Shown: one piece after another, positions 43,850 to 52,128 of the stretch
Numbering within the stretch: position 1 is the stretch's first letter
Layout of the letters: every line of letters starts with the position of its first letter
From: Desulfobulbus oligotrophicus
GTDB lineage: Bacteria > Desulfobacterota > Desulfobulbia > Desulfobulbales > Desulfobulbaceae
DNA: 64,000 nt
Reading direction: 5' to 3'
NCBI RefSeq assembly: GCF_016446285.1
Contig: NZ_CP054140.1
Span: 1,593,501 to 1,657,500 of the forward strand
Made by a program: the position numbers and the translations under genes
The notes under the pieces: model-generated
Database searches by the model: none
What the model was told of the DNA's origin: nothing
Seen by the model: the letters and a program-made list of their open reading frames with translations, nothing else

Positions 43850-46800
43850 TTAATAGTACTGCCGGATATATCCGTAAGCCTTGTCAAACAGATCCTGGTC
43901 TTTGATTTTGTATTTCACATAAATCACTTTGCGCAGGGCCTTCTGGACCTCACGTTCTCCGGCTTTGGTGTTTTGCCAGCCCGGAAAGCGGACCAGGCGC
44001 ACAATCTCGTCAATATCAGCCACAATCCGCTCGACCACTATGGGCGTCTGGCCACTTTTCACTTCAGTAAACAATTCCGTCAGGGCTGTTTGGGCCTTAT
44101 CCCGTTCATCGACCGGGTCTACTTGTTTTTCGGCTTGGACCACCTCCTTGGCCAGGGTGAGCAGTTCCTTGAGAAAATCCAGGCTGTGAAGCAGGCCCTG
44201 CTCGTGCCGTTCCTTGAGTTTTTCCAGGCGTTCACCCAGAGCAACAAACTTGGGATTTTCTTTGTGCTTGCGTAAACGGGCAATGAGCTTGATCTGAATT
44301 ACCCTGGATTTCCGGTCAGGGTCTTGACCATCAAGAAGCCCTTCTAAAACTTCTGCATCCATAACCAGGGTCTCAAGATCATCGCGTACTGTTTCCAGAT
44401 GAACATTTTCATGGACCAGGGTAATAGTTTTCGGCCCCAGTGCGTGCCAGAGTAACTTGCCTTTATCTGTCCCCGGTTTCACGGATTGATAGACCTGAGT
44501 CAGCCATTTAAAATCCTTTTCATAGGGACCAAGGCATGGATCAGGGGAAAGAGCCTCCCACAATCGAGAGAGCACAGAGTATTGAGCTGCAAAAGCATCC
44601 CTTGTTTCATTATTGGGCAGACAGTCTTGAGCAGCCATCAGTCCTTCATAGCCGCCAAGAGTGCGGTCTACCCCAGGAAAAAAGGCCAGAGCCCTGGTTA
44701 TGACCCCAGGCAATTCTTTTTTCAGTTCATCCAGGTTGGAGATCACTTGCTGCACAGCCTGGTCATCAAAATCCAAAGCCGTGGCAACTTCATCAAAAAT
44801 GCCCAGATAGTCCACAATCAGCCCATGTGTTTTGCCGGGATAGGTGCGGTTGGTCCGGCAAATGGCCTGGAGCAGACTATGGTCTTTCATGGGCTTATCC
44901 AGATACATGACCTGTAAAACAGGGGCGTCAAAACCAGTCAGCAGCTTGGAAGTGACAATCAAAAACTTGAGGGGATCGTTGGGATCACGAAAGCGGTCCA
45001 GCAGTTGTTCTTCCTGGTCTTTATCCAGTTTCCACTGAGCATATATATCGGATTTACCGCTTTGAGTATGCATGACAATGGCACTGGCGTCCTCTCCAAT
45101 GAGCTTGTCCAGAGTTTTTTTGTACAGCACGCAGCACTCGCGATCAAAGGTAACCACCTGGGCCTTAAATCCATTGGGTTCTATTCTGGTCTTAAAATGG
45201 TTGGCAATATGCTCACAAATAGCCTGAACCCGTGTCGGGGCCTTGATCAGCACAGCCATTTTTGCTGCTCGTTTGGCCAGATCATCACGGTCTTCTTCAT
45301 TTAAAGAATCGGTCATTTGAGCATAGGCTTGGTCAATGGCCTCCTTTTTGATATGCAGTCTTACATCCACAGCCTCAAAATGCAGGGGCAGGGTAGCCTG
45401 GTCCCGGATAGATTCCTGAAAAGAATAGCGGCTCATATAGCCCTGCTCATCCTCATCCGCACCAAAAGCCCAGAAGGTATTGCGATCACGTTTATTGATG
45501 GGCGTGCCAGTCAACCCGAAGAGAAAGGCATGGGGCAAAGCTTCGCGCATTTTGCGTCCCAAATCACCTTCTTGAGTGCGGTGCGCTTCATCAACCATGA
45601 CAATGATGTTGGCCCGGTCGTTTAAGCGACCCTCTGCCTCCCCGAATTTATGGATAGTGGTGATAATGATTTTGCGCGTATCAGCGGCCAGCAAACCATG
45701 CAGTTCCTGCCGGGTGTTGGCTCCAACCATGTTGGGAATATCAGCAGCATTGAATGTGGCTGTTATCTGGGTGTCCAGATCAATGCGATCCACCACAATA
45801 ATCACGGTGGGATTACCCAAAAAGCGGTGCATACGTAGCTTTTGGGCTGCAAAAACCATTAACAAAGATTTTCCTGAGCCCTGGAAATGCCAGATCAGGC
45901 CTTTTTTAGGGTAGCCCTTGACCACCCGCGAAACCAAAAGATTGGCTCCCTGGTATTGTTGATAGCGGCAGATTATCTTTATGCGTCGGTGTTTTTTATC
46001 CGTAGCAAAGAGGGTATAATTTTGCAGGATATCCAGGATCACATGAGGCCTGAGCATATCACGGACGGCTTGTTGAACCTCACGCAGGCCGGAAGAAGTT
46101 TGAAGTGTGAAAAGTGAAGGGTGAAGGTCGGATTCATTTTTCAGACTTCTCACTTCATCCTTCACACTTTGCGCCTTCCACGGTGACCACATCTCGACCG
46201 GCATTCGAACACTGCCATAATGGAAGGCGCGCCCCTCGGTGGCAAAGGAAAATACATTGGGCACAAACATCTGGGGCTGACCAATTTCATAGCCATTGTG
46301 AATATCACTGGCCCCATCCACCCAGGTCACTGCCGGGCGCACCGGCGTTTTGGCCTCTCCAATAATAACTGGCAGACCATTGATGAGCAGGACAATATCA
46401 AAGCGGCGTCCACCTTCCTGGATCGGGTAAACCCACTGGTTGGTAACTATGTATTGGTTGTTATTAGGGTCATCAAAATCCACAAGACGTATGGGAGTAT
46501 GTTCGCCTCGATCCCCAAAGGGCATGGATTTCTCACCCCGTAACCATTGGGCAAAAAGTTCATTGGCTCGTACCAGTCCTTCACTGGTTACGGACATGAT
46601 AATGGCTCGCAGGCGATATAAAATATCATCAGCGCGGTCAGGCTGGGCTTTGATTTCTGGATTGAGGCGTATGAGAGCCTCGCGCAACATGGGTTCTACC
46701 AGCACGTCGGAGTGCTGACGGGGCAGGTCTTCGGCGGGCACAAAGTGCCAGCGAAGGTTTGCAAGCTGGAGGGTGAGGTGAGAATCGAAAAAGTCGGCTT

Positions 46801-46891
46801 GCGGCTCGGCAACGCACCACTGATTGTCTTTATCAGTCAGGGTATCCAGAACGAGTTGTTCAACTGTGTTTTCTTCGTTGAACCAGGTCAT
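43850..46891 (-). CDS. hsdR: Type I restriction endonuclease subunit HsdR (system 2)
   Basis: 1013 residues. Nuclease domain with IVLLINGLPVIIGEAKTP, Walker A FQGSGKSLLM, DEAH-like VDEAHRTQEG, motif III LTGTPINK, and QAICRTNRTYPG. ATG 46891 has GGGAGAG upstream. Residues near 245-270 (VKDEVRSLKNESDLHPSLFTL) come from an inserted palindromic repeat. It lies last, 172 bases after the DUF3800 partner gene, with its own candidate promoter; an older hsdR start is left at 48421. Confidence 0.92.
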   Translation of the reverse strand: MTWFNEENTVEQLVLDTLTDKDNQWCVAEPQADFFDSHLTLQLANLRWHFVPAEDLPRQHSDVLVEPMLREALIRLNPEIKAQPDRADDILYRLRAIIMSVTSEGLVRANELFAQWLRGEKSMPFGDRGEHTPIRLVDFDDPNNNQYIVTNQWVYPIQEGGRRFDIVLLINGLPVIIGEAKTPVRPAVTWVDGASDIHNGYEIGQPQMFVPNVFSFATEGRAFHYGSVRMPVEMWSPWKAQSVKDEVRSLKNESDLHPSLFTLQTSSGLREVQQAVRDMLRPHVILDILQNYTLFATDKKHRRIKIICRYQQYQGANLLVSRVVKGYPKKGLIWHFQGSGKSLLMVFAAQKLRMHRFLGNPTVIIVVDRIDLDTQITATFNAADIPNMVGANTRQELHGLLAADTRKIIITTIHKFGEAEGRLNDRANIIVMVDEAHRTQEGDLGRKMREALPHAFLFGLTGTPINKRDRNTFWAFGADEDEQGYMSRYSFQESIRDQATLPLHFEAVDVRLHIKKEAIDQAYAQMTDSLNEEDRDDLAKRAAKMAVLIKAPTRVQAICEHIANHFKTRIEPNGFKAQVVTFDRECCVLYKKTLDKLIGEDASAIVMHTQSGKSDIYAQWKLDKDQEEQLLDRFRDPNDPLKFLIVTSKLLTGFDAPVLQVMYLDKPMKDHSLLQAICRTNRTYPGKTHGLIVDYLGIFDEVATALDFDDQAVQQVISNLDELKKELPGVITRALAFFPGVDRTLGGYEGLMAAQDCLPNNETRDAFAAQYSVLSRLWEALSPDPCLGPYEKDFKWLTQVYQSVKPGTDKGKLLWHALGPKTITLVHENVHLETVRDDLETLVMDAEVLEGLLDGQDPDRKSRVIQIKLIARLRKHKENPKFVALGERLEKLKERHEQGLLHSLDFLKELLTLAKEVVQAEKQVDPVDERDKAQTALTELFTEVKSGQTPIVVERIVADIDEIVRLVRFPGWQNTKAGEREVQKALRKVIYVKYKIKDQDLFDKAYGYIRQYY
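46102..46170 (-). repeat. Palindromic repeat inserted in the hsdR coding frame
   Basis: Imperfect inverted repeat: GTGTGAAAAGTGAAGGG at the left and its mirror (TTCATCCTTCACAC) at the right, 17-base loop. It is kept in frame and encodes about 20 residues. Similar motifs are at 53621 and 54030. Confidence 0.65.
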
Positions 46892-46947
46892 ATTTCTCTC
46901 CCGCATGGTTAGCCGACGGTTATGCGCCAATATGAACTTTCAGACTC

Positions 46948-46966
46948 TGTCAATTAACTGTTGACA
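46948..46966 (-). promoter_or_regulatory. Palindrome before hsdR, candidate operator/promoter
   Basis: TGTCAA-N7-TTGACA, an inverted repeat 57 bases before ATG 46891. Either arm on the minus strand could serve as a -35 box, so hsdR may have its own promoter. Confidence 0.35.
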
Positions 46967-47039
46967 ATTAAAGACAGATAAGAATAATTTAAAAGAACTC
47001 ATCGGCCAGCCAGAGCTGGTGTAAGAGCCGAAGGAGATG

Positions 47040-47070
47040 AGCCTGCCGTCTGAGCAGGCTTTCTTATATT
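47040..47070. terminator. Hairpin after the DUF3800 partner gene
   Basis: AGCCTGC/GCAGGCT (7-bp stem), 4 bases past the stop of the minus-strand gene at 47064. The T-rich tail is on the plus strand, so its direction is uncertain. Confidence 0.4.
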
Positions 47071-47588
47071 ATGCGGTTTTTATATTTTTTATCAAAATCG
47101 TTTCTTTTGTACGTGTTATCCACATAAAAGGATGTAATTAACCGCCTTGTGTTATCTGGAAATTTTTTCATAATCACTACAAAGTCACTATTCTTTATCC
47201 AGACATAGGTCTTGATAGTTTTATCTCCTTCCTCATAATCCCACGTTAATACTTCAGGTTCAGTCGGGTGTTCAATCAAGGGTTTTACCCATGGTAGCCG
47301 TTCGCATCGTCTTGGGTCGGGCAACCGTTCCTGTTTGCTATCTTCATGTTGAGCAGAATAAAATTTTCTTTTCCGCCGTGGGATCCTCTCTGTTTTATGG
47401 TACCGAGAAGTTAGGTGCCAGAATATTTTTTCTTTGCCTTCTTCCTTTTCAGAAAATATCCAAACATCATGTCCTGCATATTGCAAGTTTCCATCACGAA
47501 TATCACGGCAAAAAATTCCATAGAGCATCTTATAAGTGTCGCCTGTCCAAGGATTGACAGAAGCCATTGCAGGTAACCAGTCAGGCAT
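47064..47588 (-). CDS. Putative BECR-fold nuclease partner of DUF3800
   Basis: About 174 residues. The C-terminal third (KTYVWIKNSDFVVIMKKF, RRLITSFYVDN) has the strand pattern and aromatic/basic residues of Barnase-EndoU-ColicinE5-RelE-like nucleases. The middle (HPTEPEVLTWDYEEGDKT) precedes it. The start overlaps the DUF3800 stop by 8 bases (ATG 47588; ATG 47594 also possible). The pair is conserved-looking and translationally coupled. Family assignment rests on pattern only; no homologue search was possible. Confidence 0.5.
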   Translation of the reverse strand: MPDWLPAMASVNPWTGDTYKMLYGIFCRDIRDGNLQYAGHDVWIFSEKEEGKEKIFWHLTSRYHKTERIPRRKRKFYSAQHEDSKQERLPDPRRCERLPWVKPLIEHPTEPEVLTWDYEEGDKTIKTYVWIKNSDFVVIMKKFPDNTRRLITSFYVDNTYKRNDFDKKYKNRII

Positions 47589-48300
47589 TCTCAAAACCTC
47601 CGCTACTTGGACGCCAAATACAGAGGTTGAATTTTTGTTCGGTTGGCAAGGTATTGCGATTCAGACTTAAGCCGGTTTTGTTTTTAATCTGTTCTATGAT
47701 TTCAATCTTTGCGTTACTGTTGGATAAACCACGTGCATGATATGCTACAGCACCAATCAAAACATCCGCAAGCTGCATTAGGGCAATATCATGCGAACGG
47801 ACATGCTGAATTTTTTCGATAATCTCTCTTGAAAAATCGTAATTTGCATTACGCAGGACCAGTTGTAGTTTTTGTAATTTCAACCTGCTACGCGTGTCTT
47901 TTATGTCTGGATAAATATGATATTTTCGGCCAGTGAATATGAGATTCCTTAATAGATAAAAGTACATTTTATAATACCAGTCATCATGTGTCTGGTTATG
48001 CTGCTGGTGATTTAGAACGGATTTGTCGGGAATCACCCAAGCCCGAAAGCCCATGGTGGGACTTGCAAAAAAATAATCAACAAGTTCCCGATAAAAACCA
48101 ACCTTGGACGGAGATATTTTTGACCATTTGATCTCAAAAAATGGCGACAGGTGATGTTTGACTTTCAGTTCGGCAATAGCCTGGTTATGCTCAGCAGCCT
48201 CTGATTTAAAACACCACAGCGCACCAAGAACCATTGCCTTCTGTCCATCACAGGGCAAATGACAGCTTTCGTCACAGTAAATATTGATTATAGATTCCAA
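47581..48300 (-). CDS. DUF3800 protein
   Basis: 239 residues. INIYCDESCHLPCDGQKAMVLGALW at the start and SHDIALMQLADVLIGAVAYHARG near the end are the acidic motifs of DUF3800, an RNase H-like fold common in defence islands. IKWSKISPSK and YHIYPDIKDTRS lie between. Enzymatic activity is predicted, not shown. Its gene sits between the remnant of an old hsdR start and the present hsdR. Confidence 0.8.
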   Translation of the reverse strand: MESIINIYCDESCHLPCDGQKAMVLGALWCFKSEAAEHNQAIAELKVKHHLSPFFEIKWSKISPSKVGFYRELVDYFFASPTMGFRAWVIPDKSVLNHQQHNQTHDDWYYKMYFYLLRNLIFTGRKYHIYPDIKDTRSRLKLQKLQLVLRNANYDFSREIIEKIQHVRSHDIALMQLADVLIGAVAYHARGLSNSNAKIEIIEQIKNKTGLSLNRNTLPTEQKFNLCIWRPSSGGFENA

Positions 48301-48313
48301 ATTGACCTCATCT

Positions 48314-48421
48314 TTAAAACGAACAAAGCAGAAAATATATCTTTGTAACTATGTTCGAAGTTACGACGCCGCAGAGCGTGTCGAGAACCATCAGTTCGAC
48401 CATGCTTTCTTCGTTAAACAT
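48314..48421 (-). pseudogene. N-terminal remnant of an older hsdR
   Basis: ATG 48421 overlaps the hsdS stop by 8 bases (ATGTTTAA). The 35-codon frame begins MFNEESMVELMVLDTL, matching FNEENTVEQLVLDTL at residues 4-18 of the present HsdR, and soon ends. So hsdR once followed hsdS directly; a cassette or allele exchange separated them. Confidence 0.75.
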
Positions 48422-49589
48422 GGATAGCTCCAACTAATAACTGATTCAAAAGAGCCGATTTTGTTTTTGCGATATTGTTTAAGTCTCTCCCAGCAGTGGC
48501 GATACTTGAGTCGATCAAATCAAATTTTACTGAAAAGACATTTTGTTCTTCTATTGGGATGACTGGTACTCTGAACTCTCGAATTTGAGTTAGTGTTATC
48601 CTTGTTATAGCAGTACCCTTCATCTCTCTGATAATTTCCCATTTTCCTCTCGGGCTTCTTAAAAAAGCCAAGAGAAATTTTGCATTTAGTTTTTTTGGAT
48701 TTGCCCTAATAAACGCTACGCTTGAAAGTAGGCTTACCTCCTCTTCCAGATTAAAGTAGGCGGCGTTGCCAGTGTTGGCTCCATCCTTAGTAAGGACAAT
48801 ATCACCATATTGAACATCTGCTCTGCGATAGATATTTCTGTGTTCTTCTTCGGTTATCCAGCCACATTCAGAAATATCAAGATAGCCATCTCGAATATTC
48901 TTTGAAGTCATATATCTCCGTGGTCCAGAAGCAGATTGAGGGGAAAAATGAGTGCCATCTTGGACTTTCAAGCAGAGACTTCCAAGTTTCTCTCTATGTA
49001 TATCGTGAGTTTTTCCCCAAACTGAATTACCTAGCCCAATTCTTGTCTGATTTAGCCTGTCAATAAGAATTTTTCTGGATTCCATCACTTCATCCGCTGC
49101 CCATAGGATCTCGGCAATGCGTTTTTGTTCATCAAGGGGCGGGAGGGGGAATTCAAATTCTTTAAGTGCTTTCCAGCTGGTTCGGGGTGACAGTGAGCCT
49201 GCCGAAGTATCCAGCGCATGATCAAAGAACGCATCGCTCTGGCAGATAAACGGTAAAAGTTCCGACAGTAACACCTTTCTGTTTTTTGACTCGAAGGTCA
49301 GGATATCCCCGGAACAAATACCATCAAACTCGGCGTAGGCGACCTTGCGTTGATAGGCCCGGCGTTTGCCGAAAAGCGTCTGCCCCGACACAAACTTGCG
49401 GGTAAATGAAGTGCCATCGGCAACAGAGTTCCAGCGGCGAATATGCAAATTCTCGGGGTCGATGTGTTCGAGTCCTACAACTCTCTCAATGTTGTTGGCC
49501 TCTGGATTACGCTCCACCAGATTGGCGTTCTTGACCACCTCGCCAAACTTGACCATCTTCCAGCCGGGCTTCAGGGATTGAGCACTCAT
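48414..49589 (-). CDS. hsdS: Type I specificity protein HsdS (system 2)
   Basis: 391 residues with two recognition domains; LPPLDEQKRIAEILWAADEVMES ends the first and IPVIPIEEQNVFSVKFDLIDS the second (the spacer helices). RLNQTRIGLGNSVWG lies between. Overlaps the DUF1016 gene by 4 bases. It is the only hsdS in a locus with two hsdM genes. Confidence 0.9.
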   Translation of the reverse strand: MSAQSLKPGWKMVKFGEVVKNANLVERNPEANNIERVVGLEHIDPENLHIRRWNSVADGTSFTRKFVSGQTLFGKRRAYQRKVAYAEFDGICSGDILTFESKNRKVLLSELLPFICQSDAFFDHALDTSAGSLSPRTSWKALKEFEFPLPPLDEQKRIAEILWAADEVMESRKILIDRLNQTRIGLGNSVWGKTHDIHREKLGSLCLKVQDGTHFSPQSASGPRRYMTSKNIRDGYLDISECGWITEEEHRNIYRRADVQYGDIVLTKDGANTGNAAYFNLEEEVSLLSSVAFIRANPKKLNAKFLLAFLRSPRGKWEIIREMKGTAITRITLTQIREFRVPVIPIEEQNVFSVKFDLIDSSIATAGRDLNNIAKTKSALLNQLLVGAIHV

Positions 49590-50620
49590 TTTTCCATCCC
49601 CTCCAACAAGGCCGCGATCTCTTCCGGCTGGGGCAGTTGCCCCTTTAATTCCCGGGGAAGGGTCCGGGTAATTTCATAGGTAGCCACACCAATGGGCTTG
49701 CGGCTATTGTGCAGGGCATATTCCACAATGGTGCGGCTTTTTTCTTTGCACAAAACAATGCCAATGGATGGGTTTTCATCTTCCTGGCGGACTTGCCGGT
49801 CCAGCGCAGTCAGGTAAAACTGCATCTTGCCCACAAACTCTGGCTGAAACTCGCCAACTTTCAGCTCAATGGCCACCAGGCAGCGCAGTCGGCGATGAAA
49901 CAGCAAGAGGTCGATAAAAAACTCTTTGCCATCAATCTCCAGCCGGTACTGGCTGCCCATAAAGGCAAACATACCGCCCATGGCCCGCAGGAAATCTTCG
50001 ATCCGGACAATGAGTGCCCGCTCCAGCTCCCGTTCGCTGTGTTCTTCGCCCAGTTCCAGAAAATCAAAAGTGTATTCATCCTTGACCGCCAGCTTGGCCT
50101 GGGCGCGTAGCTTGGGCGTCAGCGCCTGGTCAAAGTTGGTCTGGCCCAGCAGTGATTTTTCGTAGCTTTGATTGCCGATCTGATGAATGAGAACATTTTT
50201 GGACCAGCCGAATTTACGGGTCATGCGGATGTAGAATTCACGTTCCAGGGGATCGGAACAGCGCTCCATGATGACGATGTTATGGCTCCAACCTATTTCT
50301 CGCACCAGTAGTGCGAGTTTTTCAACCCCCTGATAAGTTTCAAAGAATCCTTTCATTCTCCATAAGTTGGAGGATGAAAACCCACTCACGCCGGGAAATT
50401 CTGCTTGAATGTCAGCTGCAAGGCTTTCTACCACTGCCCTTCCCCAGCCTTCAGCATCCTGACGTTCTACAATCATGCGTCCAATATCCCAGTACAAGCC
50501 GACCAGTTCGGTATTGACTGCTTTCAACGCAGCGTACTGGGCTGAACGAACGCGCTCTTTTACTTCGGCGAGGAGGTGCGCGTAATCAGGGCCGGGAGTG
50601 TTCTTTTTCAGCTCGTTCAT
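49586..50620 (-). CDS. DUF1016/YhcG-type PDDEXK nuclease
   Basis: 344 residues. N-terminal helical DUF1016 domain (VNTELVGLYWDIGRMIVERQ, FSSSNLWRMKGFFETYQ), C-terminal PDDEXK domain with FIDLLLFHRRLRCLVAIELKVG, which carries the D and ExK residues. Such proteins are frequent in type I loci between hsdM and hsdS and can form part of the complex (RhcG-like). ATG 50620 is preceded by GGAGAAAGGA. Confidence 0.85.
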   Translation of the reverse strand: MNELKKNTPGPDYAHLLAEVKERVRSAQYAALKAVNTELVGLYWDIGRMIVERQDAEGWGRAVVESLAADIQAEFPGVSGFSSSNLWRMKGFFETYQGVEKLALLVREIGWSHNIVIMERCSDPLEREFYIRMTRKFGWSKNVLIHQIGNQSYEKSLLGQTNFDQALTPKLRAQAKLAVKDEYTFDFLELGEEHSERELERALIVRIEDFLRAMGGMFAFMGSQYRLEIDGKEFFIDLLLFHRRLRCLVAIELKVGEFQPEFVGKMQFYLTALDRQVRQEDENPSIGIVLCKEKSRTIVEYALHNSRKPIGVATYEITRTLPRELKGQLPQPEEIAALLEGMEK

Positions 50621-50671
50621 TCCTTTCTCCGCTTTAATGATCATGCTGCCGCGAAAACAAGTTGCCCGCAC

Positions 50672-51769
50672 TCATTGGGTTCCCATATCTTCCCAAGTAT
50701 AAAATATTTTGAGCTTGTTCCCCACATCACTGGGCAGCACTTTGTCATGCTGCAATCTGCCCACCACTATGCCTGGTGCGATACCAATTTCATCTGCAAA
50801 GGACTTGATTTCGGCCAATGTTGGTTTACCCGACTTGAGCAAGCGGCGCATTTGTGCTGGTGGGATAAGTGTTTTGCGGGCAAACTCATTGGCTTCCTCT
50901 TCTTTTTTACAGTCACGCTGACTGTCTTCAATAAAAACATCCTTGCGATTATGCAGAAGAATATGGGCGGCTTCATGAAAAAAGGTAAACCATAAGTGAT
51001 CATTACTTTTATAACGCAGGCTGAGCTGAATAAGAGCTTTATCGCCAAGCCAGCGGGTTGCTCCCCAGATACCTACTTTGGGTAATTCCGGAACGAACAC
51101 TACCGCGACCCCTGCTGAAGCACAGAGCTTGACGAGTTCGGGAGCAAGGATTTTCAGATCATTTTCGCTGGTCAGGGCTCTTATTGTATCAAGGGTAGCC
51201 AGAAAATGTTTGCGATCATAAGAGGCACAAGCAATCTGATGTGCCTTGATTTCTCCCTGGCGCAGCCAGGCACTGACAGCCTCAAAACTTTTTTCAAAGC
51301 GTTCAGTTTGCCGATAAGCCACCTGAAACTTGGCCCAAACAATAGGCCATTGTTCAGGTCCAGCTATGCCAAAAAAACTGAGTACTGCTTTAAGCTGTTC
51401 TTTTTTGTCCTTGATCTGAGGAAGCCATCCGAATTTTATCATGGCTTTAACCGGTACTTTGTCGAGCCAGCATAGATGGTTCTCAAGACGTTGTTGTTCT
51501 GCAAGACGGGTCTGATCATCTTGATATTGCCGTTCCAGATTGCTCCAGAAATGCGCTGGCCGCCCCAGAACTCTTTCCAGCTTTAAGGCTGTTTCAGGTG
51601 TAATGGGTGATTTGGCTTTAATAATTTCGTTGATAGTTTTTTTGGCAAGTCCGGTTCTGTCTGAGAGTTCTGCCTGGGTCATGTTCAGTTCCTCAAGGTA
51701 CTCTTCAAGCACTTCGCCGGGTGTAACCAGGTAATCAGGGATGAATGTGTTTGTTTGGGTGTTAGTCAT
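50672..51769 (-). CDS. higA: HigA-like antitoxin fused to ImmA/IrrE metallopeptidase
   Basis: About 365 residues. N-terminal XRE/HigA helix-turn-helix (VTPGEVLEEYLEELNMTQAELSD, GLAKKTINEII, LERVLGRPAHFWSNLE), C-terminal ImmA/IrrE zinc peptidase with FTFFHEAAHILLH (HExxH) and EEANEFARKTLIPP. In known systems such peptidases can degrade a repressor. Here it is joined to the antitoxin, so a stress signal could remove or alter the antitoxin. It overlaps higB by 8 bases, downstream of it. Confidence 0.85.
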   Translation of the reverse strand: MTNTQTNTFIPDYLVTPGEVLEEYLEELNMTQAELSDRTGLAKKTINEIIKAKSPITPETALKLERVLGRPAHFWSNLERQYQDDQTRLAEQQRLENHLCWLDKVPVKAMIKFGWLPQIKDKKEQLKAVLSFFGIAGPEQWPIVWAKFQVAYRQTERFEKSFEAVSAWLRQGEIKAHQIACASYDRKHFLATLDTIRALTSENDLKILAPELVKLCASAGVAVVFVPELPKVGIWGATRWLGDKALIQLSLRYKSNDHLWFTFFHEAAHILLHNRKDVFIEDSQRDCKKEEEANEFARKTLIPPAQMRRLLKSGKPTLAEIKSFADEIGIAPGIVVGRLQHDKVLPSDVGNKLKIFYTWEDMGTQ

Positions 51770-52106
51770 GGGTATCCTCCACCCCAAGAATTTTGATGGC
51801 TGTTACCTTGGGCCAGTCCAATCCGCCATCTGCAAGCCTTGGAACTGGATTATGGGCAGGAGTGAAAATCAGTCGGTAAGGATGATCCAGGTCAACAGAT
51901 AGCTGGCCTTTACGATTTCCTTTCAATTCGTGACATCGTTCAGGTTTTGTATACGGTGGTGATAAATCATAAAGGGTTGCAGCAGCTCGCAATGCCTTCA
52001 TGCGCAAGCGTATTTTTTTAGCTCGCTTGGGGCCATGAATCCGTTCAAGCTGTGCTCCTTCGTTAAACTCTTTTTCCAGCTTTCTTGTTTTGAAGGATAT
52101 GTCCAA
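51762..52106 (-). CDS. higB: HigB-like mRNA interferase toxin
   Basis: 114 residues, longer than typical HigB (~92). DISFKTRKLEKEFNEGAQL, ALRAAATLYDLSPPYTKPERCHELKGNRKGQLSVDLDHPYRLIF give the RelE-like fold with Arg/His catalytic type residues. Toxin-first order as in higBA. Sits within the RM operon 22 bases after an hsdM gene. Confidence 0.85.
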   Translation of the reverse strand: MDISFKTRKLEKEFNEGAQLERIHGPKRAKKIRLRMKALRAAATLYDLSPPYTKPERCHELKGNRKGQLSVDLDHPYRLIFTPAHNPVPRLADGGLDWPKVTAIKILGVEDTHD

Positions 52107-52128
52107 ATTTATATTCCGTCAATAATGA

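Noticed and set aside
47040-47060. Strong terminator for the DUF3800 cassette
   Set aside because: The T-rich side lies on the opposite strand, so it is listed only as a low-confidence hairpin.
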